A stretch of DNA of 64,000 bases from Eunapius fragilis (GCA_963681505.1 OY811974.1:1323128-1387127), one strand, 5' to 3'. Numbered from the stretch's first letter, positions 1 through 13,319 are shown. Numbers and translations are program-made. Notes: a model not told the origin generated them from the letters alone.

Positions 1-738
1 ACTACCTGTACATTGAGGACAATGTTATGACAATCCTAGGGAAGCCTAACCTTAAATAGGAAAAATACGGCGACCCCACTAAAAATCATGGCAAATGTAG
101 TATACAAACAATTTCTTTTGGGAAAAATCTGGTGTGCTTGGTATTGAAGGACCCCATACATTTCTATGGGAAAATATACGGGAATATTCGCTGATTCGCA
201 AACCGCGAATTAATTAGCTTTTCCCTTTGACCGCTCATTTCTGGATATGTGTAGTGTAAACACTAGTGTAAACAGGTAAGGTTAATGCGGTTCGTTCAAA
301 GGAGTGATCAAACTTACAACAGGCTAGGACGCACAACTTCTATATATTTTTGCTTACTTCGTGAAAAATCACGGGCTAATTATTCGTCTCGCCGTTATTC
401 GTCTCGCTATTCATTTGCCAGATGAACAGTTGGTCTACCTTCTAGCTCGTCTTTATTTTACTGTTTTACCATGCAATATATAATCTATACCACCTGTTCT
501 AACATATGATTACTACACAACCTCTATAACATGCCCGCGCAATACAAATATATTATGTCAGGTAGTAACTATGTGTTCTCGGCCTGTAAGATGAGACTTG
601 AGAGTGAACCCACAATAGTGTTGCTTTTATTCTTTCTGCATGTGATGACATTATTACCTGTACAGGCATATAGGTTTTGTGGCAGGCATGGTCGCTAAGT
701 ACGCGTTGCTATGTACTTTTGTGTGGGAGGTGGTCGTT
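1..738. other. No gene recognised (left edge)
   Basis: AT-rich sequence without a reading frame, repeat or RNA gene that I can support. It leads into the promoter-like element at 739-838. Confidence 0.5.
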
Positions 739-838
739 CCTATTGGTTGCTTAGGTACGCGTACATACCTAGCAACCAATAGGCGCTAGGCCGAGTATAT
801 AAATGAGTTACGCGGACGTACGTACGTACGAACGTCGA
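739..838 (+). promoter_or_regulatory. Promoter-like CCAAT palindrome followed by a TATA box
   Basis: Positions 739-783 form a palindrome whose two halves each contain a CCAAT box (CCTATTGG and its mirror CCAATAGG) around a central TACGCGTA. A TATA box, TATATAAAT, follows at 796-804, and an ATG lies 34 bases further on at 838. The spacing is that of a core RNA polymerase II promoter. A purine-pyrimidine run of repeated CGTACGTA lies between TATA and ATG. That it drives transcription is inferred. Confidence 0.4.
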
Positions 839-969
839 TGTTGGAAATTATAGACCAGTTGCGGCGCGAACGTTTATCGTTGGGATGGCCTTATATGGCC
901 ATAATAACGACAAACGTGTTAGTTGTGGGCGTCAATTTCGGTGGCCATTTTGGTGGGCAAAATGTACAG
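838..969 (+). CDS. Possible 44-codon first exon downstream of the TATA box
   Basis: An ATG at 838 opens 44 codons ending at a consensus 5' splice site, CAG|GTGAGT, at 970 (phase 0). The peptide has a hydrophobic middle (TTNVLVVGVNFGG) and no family I recognise. A mirrored, diverged copy of the same exon-like sequence and donor lies in the opposite arm of the inverted repeat at about 1086-1245, lacking about 34 bases. No matching downstream exon was identified. It may equally be transposon-derived sequence. Confidence 0.2.
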
Positions 970-1245
970 GTGAGTATGGGCCAAAATGGAATGGTCACGA
1001 GTTGTGTACAATCGGCTGAACAAATCGGTTCGAAAAGAATTGTGACACTGAGGTAAACATTCAAATTTCTTACCGATAGCTAACTTTTTCGAACCGATTT
1101 GTTCAGCCGATTGTACACAACTCGTGACCATTCCATTTTGGCCCATACTCACCTGTACATTTTGCCCACCAAAATGGCCGCCGAAATTGACGCCCACGAC
1201 TAACACGTTCGACGATAAACGTTCGCGCCGCAACTGGTCTATAGT
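846..1245. repeat. Imperfect inverted repeat, arms about 190 and 160 bp
   Basis: The left arm (about 846-1037) reads GACCAGTTGCGGCGCGAACG; its reverse complement ends the right arm (about 1086-1245). The arms match along their length except for an internal segment present only on the left (about 880-915). The loop is about 48 bases. No clear target duplication was seen. Confidence 0.75.
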
Positions 1246-1270
1246 ATTAGAAGAGATATATATATACAAG

Positions 1271-1570
1271 ATATAAAAATTTAATTAAAATAAAAATTGG
1301 TGATGTAGGATTTGTAGACAGCAATTGAGTAAAAAGTAAGGAAACAAGGAATTACGGATATTAGGCATTCATTTAATTATAAATATTACATACCTACATT
1401 TAGCACAGAATTTCAAGGAGGTAGATTTGCTAAATAATGTAGATCTGTAATATTTATAATTAAATGAATGCCTAATATTCGTAAGTCCTTGTTTGAAATT
1501 CCTTACTTTTTACTCAATTGCTGTCTACAAATCCTACATCACCAATTTTATTTTAATTATTTTTTTATAT
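1271..1570. mobile_element. Foldback element (MITE-like), 300 bp
   Basis: The two ends are reverse complements over about 120 bp. ATATAAAAAT at 1271 pairs with the end at 1570, and AAATATTACA at 1381-1390 pairs with TGTAATATTT at 1446-1455. About 55 bases separate the arms. There is no coding capacity, so this is the structure of a non-autonomous foldback element. Confidence 0.75.
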
Positions 1571-2261
1571 CTGGTTTCACACATTTTTATGCATGAGAAT
1601 AAACGAAGGAGGAAGTTTATATACATATTGAGGCATGTATTGGGCAACCTTAGAATCATACTCTATCGTTGCACAAGAGACCGTTTGATCTAGCTCACAT
1701 GCATTGGGCCTTCATGCTATCCTTCTTACTCTCAGAATCGGCTTTGTAGTGCTTCCTGTCGCAAGTCTTCTTTTTTCATGCGCTTCTTGAAAACTGTCAC
1801 GCTCCTCAATATCTTGCGACTCGCCAACACAACAGTCATCATTTAACTTTGCGATCTTCTTAGAGCGATTCATTTCTCTTCGCGAGCGACGTGACGGCAT
1901 TTTGAAGAAAACAAACCAGACACAACGTCAAGCTTTTGGTACACCGTACAACCGTGACAAAAACTGTAATAGCGCAAATATAGAACGTGTTCAACCACAC
2001 GTTCCCGCCCACTTTAATGTCTTCCAAAGGCCGATAAAATCTGTTGTGGGCTATACTAACAAAACTAAGCTTGCTAGAGATTGAAATTTGTATTAAGCAT
2101 AACTCTCGTTACTAACATAATAAAACAAATCCAACTCGACAATAAGTTTCTAACTTGTTGGTTCTAGTGCTTCCGCATAGCGGCTAACATTATACTTCAA
2201 TCGTGACAAAGATGCAATGCAATAAACCTCTTATCCGAGCAAATGTTATATTATCAGATCC
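1571..2261. other. Mostly unexplained; one weak small ORF
   Basis: The only candidate coding stretch is 1712-1900 on the minus strand: 62 codons starting MPSRRSRREMNRSKKIAKL, basic at its start. No splice partner or family was recognised, so it is not called as a gene. Confidence 0.3.
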
Positions 2262-2347
2262 GGAAGAAGAAGACGAAGAAGAAGAAGAAGAAGAAGAAGA
2301 AGAAGAAGAAGAAGAAGAAGAAGAAGAAGAAGAAGAAGAAGAAGAAG

Positions 2348-2379
<32 letters not shown>

Positions 2380-2538
2380 GAAGAAGAAGAAGGAGAAGGA
2401 GGAGAAGCAGAAGAAGAAGAAGAAGAAGAAGAAGAAGAAGAAGAAGAAGAAGAAGAAGAAGAAGAAGAAGAAGAAGAAGAAGAAGAAGAAGAAGAAGAAG
2501 AATGAAGAAAGAAGAAAGAAGAAGAAGAAAGAAGAAGA
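2262..2538 (+). repeat. (GAA)n microsatellite, about 270 bp
   Basis: A nearly uninterrupted GAA/GAAG run. It gives a poly-glutamate reading frame that should not be read as a protein. Long homopurine tracts of this type can form triplex structures. Confidence 0.95.
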
Positions 2539-2915
2539 TGATAAAGAAGGAGAAACTTTTTTTCAGGTTCGAGTGTGGGAACGAGAGAGCGTTATCTCTG
2601 TTGTCTGAGCTTTCTAAGCGTCTGCAGTTTTATTACATTGTAGGTAATTGTTGGCTGTATCCAAATAGGCTCGCTAAAGTCCCACTGATTCTACGGTTTA
2701 ATTTTTAACCAGCGTAAAGCACTCAATAACAAGGGAAATGTAACAGTCCTATATTTATCACATTATATTGCATAGTTGTGTGCGACATATATGACTATTA
2801 CAATTTACCCTTCGTTCTTGTTCCTTCTTTTTACACTACTATATGCCACCAACTTTCTCATAGTACCATATATATGTATAAATACACTCAACACACACAC
2901 ATACTAAGAACATGA

Positions 2916-3106
2916 TCTAATGAGAAGGTTAGTGCATGGGATGTAGGAATTGAAGGCAAAAGTGGTATTAGGAGTGGAACAAGATTTTTGGGAAACAAAT
3001 AATTGTAACAGAACCAAAAAGAAGGTTTTGCCTTAATTTCCTTTCCAAAAATCCTTGTTCCGTTCTTTCTCTTCAATTCCTATATCCCACTAACTTTCTC
3101 ATTAGA
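2916..3106. mobile_element. TIR element with TCTAATGAGAAGG ends (copy 1)
   Basis: About 190 bp with inverted ends: TCTAATGAGAAGGTTAGTG on the left and CACTAACTTTCTCATTAGA on the right. There is no ORF. The same element sits at the same place in every copy of the EndoU module (8013-8212, 16176-16378, 29877-30067, 35936-36125), so it was there before the module was duplicated. Confidence 0.7.
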
Positions 3107-3366
3107 GAATTACTTGCAGCAACTAAGTCCCTTTGATCTCAATCTCAGGCCAGTGCTATGGTTATGTCATGTGTAACTCCTAAACTACACTTGCGGATGC
3201 ATGTAAACAATAGCTATAAATTATGATCAATCCGTCTGAGAACGAGACGACGTGCGCACAGTTCACCAGGCCAGTTCTTCCACTTCATGAAATCTACAGA
3301 AATTAGAATACACAGCATGCACGTGAAACAATCTAATTAGCAGCTATCGCTAGAAATGGATCGATA

Positions 3367-4061
3367 TCAGTTTTTTACTGCACATGTATTGTTAGCAGTG
3401 CACCTGTTACCAGATCTTTCAGATGGTCGCATTGGCCACGCTGTGCGTATATTCTTATCGTTTCGGTTGGTCACAAGCACAGTGACGTGATTGAGTATAA
3501 TTATTATTCTTAAAGACCTCAACACAATAACGGCTGTTGGCTTGTATTATATTTTTACATGCAGGAGTATTGTAGAGCTGTACAAGGTAGTTTACAGTGC
3601 CTTATATATTTCCAGCGAAGAAAAGTTGGTCCGTCACGCTTGGTGGGTTTACTTTATGTACGAATGCTGCTGGCTTGGCGTTTGCGTTCCACACGTAAGT
3701 ATCCACGTAGCAATGGAATCCTTCAAAACTGACACATCTGTTTCTCACCTCAACAACGTCTAATGGAGGAGCATTATTTGGAAGGCCGTGCACACCTTGA
3801 GCGACTCCCTTGACTATTTGTCCACAGAACAAATGAGTAAGAGCCACTTTGGGCTTTGTATTGCTCCATACTTCTGGCTGAACCGGGCTGTTTGTGTCGC
3901 ATTTAAATTTCTTCGGTGGCACATCTTGAATAGTCTGCACGCATGCGTAAAACGAAAACAGTCACGTTCTTAATTGAACCTTTAGCATATATATACTATC
4001 AGTATATTCTTACTGCGGGAGGAAGGCTTAGCAGCAGTGATAACAAAGCCAATGGTACCAT
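3367..4061 (-). pseudogene. EndoU-like secreted protein gene, broken copy
   Basis: The structure is the same as the intact copy at 7052-7741, mirrored in the palindrome. Exon 1 (4014-4061) encodes a short signal peptide starting MVPLALLSLLLSL and ends at GTAAGA. Exon 2 (3367-3934) starts after a CAG acceptor. A premature TAA follows FFAGNI about two thirds of the way into exon 2. Exon 2 is 568 nt rather than 564 nt, so the tail is also frameshifted. The proline of the FFPG motif is replaced by alanine. It is a pseudogene unless the stop is an assembly error. Confidence 0.7.
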
Positions 4062-4687
4062 CTTTCCTCAAAAATAGTCTGCTTTTCATACAAACATATA
4101 CCATGCACGCGTCGGACTCTGTTTTATATACCAGCCTATGAGTTCCGCCTATACTTTATAATTGCTTTTAGCTTATCGCACAGCGCATGCGCACACGTTG
4201 CTTTCTTCCTGCTCAATTTGGTTCGGTCACAGATACCAGATGAGGTCAATCAGACTCTTAGACTAGTTTAAAATGCCGTCCATACGTATAAGGATATCAT
4301 GACATCGATTCACGGCATCATGGGTTAACAAATGATCCAGGCAAACAACGTCGGTTCCAGCGCCATGTGTGGGGAAACAGCTGCTTCTAGGGTATTAAAC
4401 TTCGTCGTTATAAGAGCGGGGATAATCAGAAAAGGGGGATAACTGAATGAGTACTAGTACTGATGAATTGGTTGGTTAGTTTGTGATTCTGAAACTGACG
4501 CTGTACAATTAACATCGCTTTAAACCTCTTTTTAAAAAGGGAGATGCATGTACCTGTTTTTTATTATCGTCAAACAATAATTCTGATAGACACATACCAC
4601 ACCAATGCACTACTGTAATGGCCAATTACATGCTTCGGTGGTATGCATCCAGCTCTTATTTAAAAAACAGCATGCACAGCTGCTTGT

Positions 4688-4856
4688 GGGACTGAGACGT
4701 ACCATGCTTTGAACTCACCATTCATCTGATGAAATAGATGAAATAGTGCAATGGCATAGTTGTTATGACAGGCGTCGGAAAGGCACTTAAACCTGGGCTG
4801 AAGTATAAGTATGAATTCAGTCCATTGCAGTTCAGAGCATGGTACGTCTCAGTCCC
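4688..4856. mobile_element. 169 bp TIR element (copy A)
   Basis: GGGACTGAGACGTACCATGC at the left end is repeated inverted at the right end; the TIR is about 28 bp with one mismatch. There is no coding capacity. The mirror copy is at 6174-6342 in the other palindrome arm. Confidence 0.75.
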
Positions 4857-4900
4857 AATTAATGAAATTCATTAACAGCTTAGATCACCCACCTTGATTT

Positions 4901-4931
4901 CTGGGAGGGGGGGGGGGGGGGGGGGGGGGGG
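4901..4931 (+). repeat. Poly-G tract (about 30 bp)
   Basis: An almost uninterrupted G run. The equivalent place in the mirror arm (about 6118-6128) has only about 8-9 C residues, so the tract length is unstable between otherwise near-identical arms. Confidence 0.9.
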
Positions 4932-5407
4932 AGCGCCCCACCAGTTCCGATGCTAATGCAATCTTTTGTTATATATGCAGGCTGAATGCATGTGTACAAA
5001 TAAGTACAGCTATAGAATTATCTTCACAGATGGATGCTACTCATGTAAGTTCTAAGCATCTGGTGACAATTCCCTACAAAGAGTGAATGAGGAGCATTGC
5101 ATAGGAGTTTGTTATTAGGGGTAATGCCGTTCGTACTGGTCATTTGCACACACCCAGGGCCAACCTTTCACCCGGTTTACGAATCTGCGCTCAAATTGCA
5201 CTCGTTCCTCCCTCCCAACCGGCACTCTTCATTAAAAATAAACATAATGGGTGGGCGCCTTCGACACCATCTAAATCGCTTGCTTTGGTATAGGTTGTTT
5301 TTCAATCTAAGCACGTGACTTACGCATGACCCTAAAACAATATCTTGTCTTTGTCGCTTCGCACACACACGTTGCATTGAAAAACGACACATATATATAT
5401 ATATATG

Positions 5408-5606
5408 GGCATTCGAGTCAAGAAATGAGATACAAACCAGGTCCACGCAGCGACAACAAGCGCACGCACGCACTCACACAACACGCGCGCACATATGGAA
5501 CGCCGTTTGTTATGGAACGCCGTTTGTTTCATAATTATTGCTATTCCAGTTAACGTATGCAAATCAGAATATCTAATTTGCATATACGCACGAGGCCTCA
5601 CCGGTG
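5408..5606. other. Spacer (loop) of the 5.7 kb palindrome
   Basis: About 200 bp of single-copy sequence flanked on both sides by AT microsatellites. It contains a short direct repeat (TATGGAACGCCGTTTGTT, then the same again without the leading bases). No gene is visible. Confidence 0.7.
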
Positions 5607-6173
5607 ATATATATATATATATTATATATATATATATGTGTGTCGTTTTTCAATGCAATGTGTGTGTGCGAAGCGACAAAAACAAGATATTTTAAAACCT
5701 TAAAATTGTTTTAGGGGCATGCGTAAGTCACGTACTTGAATTGAAAAACAACCTACCAATTAAAGCAGGCGATTTAGATGGTGTCGAAGGCGCCCACCCA
5801 TTATGTTTATTTTTAATGAAGAGTGCCGGTTGGGAGGGAGGAACGGGTGCAATTTGAGCGCAGATTCGTAAACCGGGTGAAAGGTTGGCCCTGGGTGTGT
5901 GCGAATGACCAGTACGAACGGCATTACCCCTAATAACAAACCCCTATGCAATGCTCCTCATTCACTCTTTGTAGGGAATTGTCACCAGATGCTTAAGAAC
6001 TTACATAAGTAGCATCCATCTGTGAAGATAATTCTATAGCTGTACTTATTTGTACACATGCATTCAGCCTGCATATATAACAAAAGATTGCATTAGCATC
6101 GGAACTGGTGGGGCGCCCTCCCCCCCCAGAAATCAAGGTGGGTGATCTAAGCTGTTAATGAATTTCATTAATT

Positions 6174-6342
6174 GGGACTGAGACGTACCATGCTCTGAAC
6201 TGCAATGGACTGAATTCATACTTATACTTCAGCCCAGGTTTAAGTGCCTTTCCGACGCCTGTCATAACAACTATGCCATTGCACTATTTCATCTATTTCA
6301 TCAGATGAATGGTGAGTTCAAAGCATGGTACGTCTCAGTCCC
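6174..6342. mobile_element. 169 bp TIR element (copy B)
   Basis: Mirror copy of 4688-4856, with the same GGGACTGAGACG ends. Confidence 0.7.
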
Positions 6343-6719
6343 ACAAGCAGCTGTGCATGCTGTTTTTTAAATAAGAGCTGGATGCTTACCACCGAAGCAT
6401 GTAATTGGCCATTACAGTAGTGCATTGGTGTGGTATGTGTCTATCAGAATTATTGTTTGACGATAATAAAAAACAGGTACATGTATCTCCCTTTTTAAAT
6501 AGAGGTTGAAAGCGATGCTAATTGTACAGCGTCAGTTTCAGAATCACAAACTAACCAACCAATTCATCAGTACTAGTACTCATTCAGTTATCCCCCTTTT
6601 CTGATTATTCCCGCTCTTATAACGACGAAGTTTAGTACCCTAGAAGCAGGCTGTTTCCCCACACATTGCGCTGGAACCGACGTTGTTTGCCTGGATCATT
6701 TGTCAACCCATGATGCCAC

Positions 6720-6895
6720 GAATCGATGTCATGATATCCTTATACATATGGAGGCATTAAACTAGTCTAAGAGTCTGATTGACCTCATCTGTGAGTCTGT
6801 GATCGAACCAATGAATCGATGTCATGATATCCTTATACATATGGACGGTATTTTAAACTAGTAAAAGAGCCTGATTGACCTCATCTGTGAGTCTG
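6720..6895. repeat. Tandem duplication of about 98 bp
   Basis: Two consecutive copies begin GAATCGATGTCATGATATCC and end in CTGTGA(T/C)CGAACCAA. Only one copy exists in the opposite palindrome arm, so the duplication arose after the inversion. Confidence 0.8.
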
Positions 6896-7051
6896 TGACC
6901 GAACCAAGAAAGCAACGTGTGCGCATGCGCGGTGCGACAAGCTAAAAGCAATTATAAAGTATAGGCGGAATTCATAGGCTGGTATATAAAACAGAGTCCG
7001 ACGCGTGCATGGTATATATTTGTATGAAAAGCAGACTATTTTTGAAGAAAG

Positions 7052-7741
7052 ATGGTACCATTGGCTTTGTTATCACTGCTGCTAAGCCTTCCTCCCGCAG
7101 TAAGAATATACTGATAGTATATATATGCTAAAGGTTCATTTAAGAATGTGACTGTTTTCGTTTACGCATGCGTGCAGACTATTCAAGATGTGCCACCGAG
7201 CAAATTTAAATGCAGCACAAACAGCCCGGTTCAGCCAGAAATATGGAGCAATACAAATCCCAAAGTAGCTCTTACTCATATGTTCTGTGGACAGATAGTC
7301 AACGGAGTCGCTCAAGGTGTGCACGGCCTTCCAAATAATGCTCCTCCATTAGACGTTGTTGAGGTGAGAAACAGATGTGTCGGTTATGAAGGATTCCATT
7401 GCTACGTGGATACTTACGTGTGGAACGCAAACGCCAAGCCAGCAGCATTCGTACATAAAGTAAACCCACCAAACGTGAAGGACCAACTTTTCTTCCCTGG
7501 AAATATAGAAGGCACTGTAAACTACCTTGTACAGCTCTACAATACTCCTGCATGTAAAAATATAATACAAGCCAACAGCCGTTATTGTGTTGAGGTCTTT
7601 AGGAATAATATACTCAATCACGTCACTGTGCTTGTGACCAACCGAAACGATAAGAATATACGCACAGCGTGGCCGATACGACTATCTGAAAGATCTGGTA
7701 ACAGGTGCACTGCTAACAATACATGTGCAGTAAAAAACTGA
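7052..7741 (+). CDS. Secreted EndoU-like nuclease-fold protein, intact two-exon copy
   Basis: Exon 1 (7052-7099) encodes a 16-residue hydrophobic signal peptide (MVPLALLSLLLSLPPA) and ends at a GTAAGA donor. A 78 nt intron ends TGCGTGCAG. Exon 2 (7178-7741) continues in phase 0 for 187 codons to TGA, about 203 residues in all. The mature part has eight cysteines, as expected for an extracellular disulfide-bonded protein. Its pattern fits the bacterial-type EndoU ribonuclease fold: THMFCGQI, then GVHGLP (two spaced histidines), FFPGNIEGTV in the middle, and a closing strand pair ending RTAWPI. Family assignment is by pattern recall, not by a search. Compared with other copies, exon 1 lacks 36 bp between signal peptide and donor. 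Whether it cuts RNA is inferred. Confidence 0.6.
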
Positions 7742-8012
7742 TATCGATCCATTTCTAGCGATAGCTGCTAATTAGATTGTTTCACGTATGCATATGCATG
7801 CAGTGTATAATAATTTCTGTAGATTTCATGAAGTGGAAGAACTGGCCTGGTGAACTGTGCGCAAGTCATCTCGTTCTCAGACGGATTGATCATAATTTAT
7901 AGCTATTGTTTACATGCATCCGCAAGTGTAGTTTAGGAGTTACACATGACATCATAACCATAGCACTGGCCTGAGACTGAGATCAAAGGGACTTAATTGC
8001 TGCAAGTAATTC

Positions 8013-8212
8013 TCTAATGAGAAAGTTAGTGGGACATAGGAATTGAAGAGAAAGAACGGAACAAGGATTTTTGGAAAAGAAATTAAGGCAAAACCTTCTT
8101 TTTGGTTCTGTTACAATTATATGTGCAATTTGTTTCCCAAAAATCTTGTTCCGCTCCTAACACCACTTTTGTCCTCGATTCCTACATCCCATGCACTAAC
8201 CTTCTCATTAGA
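8013..8212. mobile_element. TIR element with TCTAATGAGAA ends (copy 2)
   Basis: Mirror of 2916-3106 in the right palindrome arm, with the same inverted ends and no ORF. Confidence 0.7.
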
Positions 8213-8436
8213 TCATGTTCTTAGTATGTGTGTGTGTTGAGTGATTTATACATATATATGGTACTATGAGAAAGTTGGTGGCATATAGTAGTGTAAAAAG
8301 AAGGAACAAGAACGAAGGGTAAATTGTAATAGTCATATATGTCGCACACAACTATGCAATATAATGTGATAACTATAGGACTGTTACATTTTCCCTTGTT
8401 ATTGAGTGCTTTACGCTGGTTAAAAAATTATAAAAA

Positions 8437-8490
8437 CCCTCCCTCCCTCCCTCCCTCCTTCCCTCCCTCCCTAGCTCCCTCTCTTTCTCA
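8437..8490 (-). repeat. (GGGA)n tract, short copy, minus strand
   Basis: A short CCCT run followed by CTCACCATCATCAT-like sequence and TACATTGC-like sequence on the minus strand. It belongs to the same repeat that is expanded at 17002-17647 and 40379-40521, where the G-rich tract is preceded by ACAAGTATGATGATGG. Confidence 0.7.
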
Positions 8491-8526
8491 CCATCACCAT
8501 ACTTGTAGTGCAATGTAACACTTTTT

Positions 8527-8986
8527 GTATGAATGCTGCTGGCTGGGCGTTTGCGTTCCACACGTACTTATCCTTCCAGCAATAGAATCCTTCAAAACCG
8601 ACACATTTGTTTTTCACCTCAACAACGCCCAATGGAGGAGCATTATTTGGAAGGCCGTGCACACCTCGAGCACACCTCGAGCGACTCCCTTGACTATTTG
8701 TCCACAGAACATATGAGTAAGAGCCACTTCGGGCTTTGTATTGCTCCATATTACTTCTGGCTGAACCGTGCTGTTTGTGTCGCATTTAAAGTTTCTCGGT
8801 GGCACATCTTGAATAGCCTGCACGCATGCAAAAAAGTCACAATCTTAAATGAACTTTCAACATGTATATATATATATATATATACTATCAGTATATTCTT
8901 ACTGCGGAAGGGTCTGGCCTGTTATACTTCTTTCCCTCGGTTAGATCAAGACTTAGCAGCAGTGATAACAAAGCCAATGGTACCAT
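8527..8986 (-). pseudogene. EndoU-like secreted protein gene, 3'-truncated copy
   Basis: Exon 1 (8903-8986) is the full 84 nt form: a signal peptide MVPLALLSLLLSL followed by DLTEGKKYNRPDPSA, then GTAAGA. Exon 2 covers only the first half of the domain and stops abruptly at about 8527, where the sequence switches to the GGGA-repeat element. An 11 bp duplication (CACACCTCGAG twice, about 8661-8682) and a 3 bp insertion near 8750 are also present. The lost part includes the FFPG and TAWP motifs. Confidence 0.65.
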
Positions 8987-9479
8987 CGTTCTTCAAGAAC
9001 AGTGTGCTTTTCATACACATATAGCAAGCACGCGTCGGACTCTGTTTTATACCAGCCTGTGAATTCTGTATTTACTTTATAATTGCTTTTAGCTTGTCGC
9101 GCCGCATTTCTTCCTGCTCGATTTGGTTCGGTCACAGACTCACAGATGAGGTCAAATCGGACTCTTAGATTAGTTTTAAATGGCGTCCACATGTATAAGG
9201 ATATCATCGATTCATGACATCGATTCATGGCATCATGGGTTGACAACTGATCCAGGCAAATAACATCGGTTCCAGCGCCATGTCAATTATAATGCAGCAC
9301 AATTAAAATTTCAGACAAGTAATAAAAACATTCTCTATACGAGAAGGTTGGTGGTATATAGGAATCAAAGGTGATGGTGCATGGTGTAAAAAGCAAGGGA
9401 ACAAGGCTTCTGATTGAAAAGGGAAAATGAAATAGTCCTATATTAGCAAGCACATTATATGACGACATGTTGCTAATAT
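8987..9479. other. Flank of truncated EndoU module
   Basis: Sequence shared with the 5' flanks of the other EndoU copies (for example GATCCAGGCAAATAACATCG, also near 31340 and 37371), then the start of the AC-rich repeat family (AAGTAATAAAAACATTCTC at about 9320). No gene is visible. Confidence 0.5.
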
Positions 9480-10248
9480 AGGTCTATTTCAATTTTCCTT
9501 TTGAACCAACACATACACACGTCTCATGTCCGGTCTATACACACTCTTTTCCCCTTGCTGTACACCCTGTAAATTGTTATGTTGTGTGCTACATGGATTC
9601 ACTCATAAGATTTGTCCATTTGAACTTTTTTTTCTATGTCTTTCGGTTACACTGGCCTACTATACAACCCTCTTTCCCAACTATTTATATTCAGACTGAT
9701 GTGTAACTGGATTGTGTGTTGTATACATAGTGGTATAAGAGCATGGGGGCAAATGCCCCAACACTTTTTTCAGAGGAAGGGCATCCCCCCCCCCCCCCCC
9801 CCCTCCCCCCATTGGTTGCATGTACTGGATTAATGTGATGTATGTACTGGACTATTTGTTCCTGTCTCACAGTACCTGCCACATCATGACGTACCATGCC
9901 TCATGTCCCATATTCCTTTACATACATCCATTTACACACTCACACACTCACACACACAACACTCACAACTATCCCATGCCAATCACTTTATACGCTGAAG
10001 CTCTGAGTGTGTACCATTGAGAGGTTTAAAAAGACTTAGGACTTACTATTTATTACCTTCCCTTGTTATATAAAATTCCCAGGGTCCTGATCTTTATCTT
10101 TTGGGATACAGCAGAAATAATATTCCTGCCGGGCTTATATACGAAAGTAGGTCTACTAAAGTCCCTCTTACAGAGTGGTGGATCTACAAGTAATATCACA
10201 AAAGATAAATAGCACAGATTCCTAGAAGGTGCCCATGTATATTGCTAT

Positions 10249-10309
<61 letters not shown>

Positions 10310-10724
10310 CACACACACACACACTCATACACACACAAACCAGTGCTACTTAGAATTAGTGGTTCTGGTGGGTATGACTGTCAGCTTGCTATGACCAGAT
10401 GCAAAGCCACCCATGGAAGTCACCCATGGAATGTTGATTTACATGAGATGGTGGCAAATAGATAGGCTAATGCCTTTGTGTTTAAGACTCTGCAATCAAT
10501 GAGACATATGGTCACATTCATACCTGATGATCAGAGCACTTGGTGTCATTTTTATGTATGTTTTTGGATCTGGGGCAGTGCCGCTTCCAAACACGTTACA
10601 GGTGACTTCCATAGGCTTTTGCGTTTGGTCATATGTGTAGCAAACTTGACAGCCATCCTCACCAGAATCACTAATCCAAAGTAGCATTGGAATTTCCGTG
10701 TGTGTTTGTGTGTGTGTGTTTTTT

Positions 10725-10823
<99 letters not shown>

Positions 10824-10920
10824 CATTGGAACCTTTCTTTCTTGGAGGATTTGCAATTTATTTTTGTGATGTGTTGACAAGCTACTTCTAGATCTGCTCA
10901 CCTAGAGATGGAAGCCTTGC
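9480..10920 (+). repeat. AC/GT-rich repeat module, copy 1
   Basis: Non-coding repeat unit, also found at 18440-20010 (+), 20020-21720 (+) and, inverted, at 26580-28190. Landmarks in order are CCTGTCTCACAGTACCTG, an (AC)n run at 10248-10323, GTGGTTCTGGTGGGTATGAC, a (GT)n run at 10735-10821 and CTTTCTTGGAGGAT. Reading frames in it are dipeptide repeats and shadows. Confidence 0.75.
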
Positions 10921-11459
10921 ATACAAGTAATAAAGACATTCTCTATGAGAAAGTTGATGGCATATAGGATTGGATGGCAAAAGGGAAGGAAACAAGGATC
11001 TACTATTAAGGGGTAATGTAATACGCACACAGTTGAACAATATAATGTCCTACAAATATGCTAAATATAGAACTATTCCCATTTTATTTCCTTTTTACAC
11101 CACTATTGCCTTTCAATCCTATATACCAACTTTCTCACAAAGAATGTTTTCTATTACTTGTTCCATCAGTTATTTTTTCGTCATGAGATAGAACATACCG
11201 GTAACTATATTTAATTTAGAGTATTTTGAAATAAGACCATTAGTGGTGTTACACAGTTTAGGAGGGTATACTGTGTGGAGGAGGGGGGGGTGTCTCCTGG
11301 ATGGAATGGTAAAAGGGGGGAAGGAGATCCCTACGTAGAAGTGTGACATCTATGGAAGAGGGGGTGCCTCGATGTGGAGGACAAAGGGCACCTGCTGTGA
11401 AGAGGGTGGGGAATCCCTACTGGTGGAGATGGAAGCCCTGATGTGGTGGAGCAAGAGCA

Positions 11460-13319
<1,860 letters not shown>

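Larger units (their letters stand above)
2701..5407. repeat. Left arm of a 5.7 kb near-palindrome
   Basis: This arm is the reverse complement of 5607-8428 over essentially its whole length. The outer boundary is TTTTTAACCAGCGTAAAGC at 2702 against its mirror near 8428. The inner boundary is an AT microsatellite at about 5395. The arm carries a broken EndoU-like gene, a 190 bp TIR element (2916-3106) and a 169 bp TIR element (4688-4856). Arm differences include a poly-G tract at about 4903-4931 and a 98 bp duplication present only on the right. Confidence 0.9.
5607..8428. repeat. Right arm of the 5.7 kb near-palindrome
   Basis: Reverse complement of 2701-5407. It carries the intact EndoU-like gene (7052-7741 +), the second copies of both TIR elements (6174-6342 and 8013-8212), and an extra tandem duplication of about 98 bp at about 6720-6895 beginning GAATCGATGTCATGATATCC. 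Confidence 0.9.

Noticed and set aside
2203-2505. Poly-glutamate protein of 100 codons
   Set aside because: It is almost entirely the GAA microsatellite; the roughly 17 codons before it are not enough to support a gene.
4700-4760. Hammerhead ribozyme-like CTGATGA...GAAA
   Set aside because: The intervening bases cannot form a stem II, and the base after GAAA and the flanking stems do not fit. It lies inside a TIR element.
5097-5951. Mirrored ORFs (MHRSLLLGVMPF..., MHRGLLLGVMPF...) in both palindrome arms
   Set aside because: Both are 60-75 codons, duplicated only because the arms are inverted copies, with no family, splice or promoter support.
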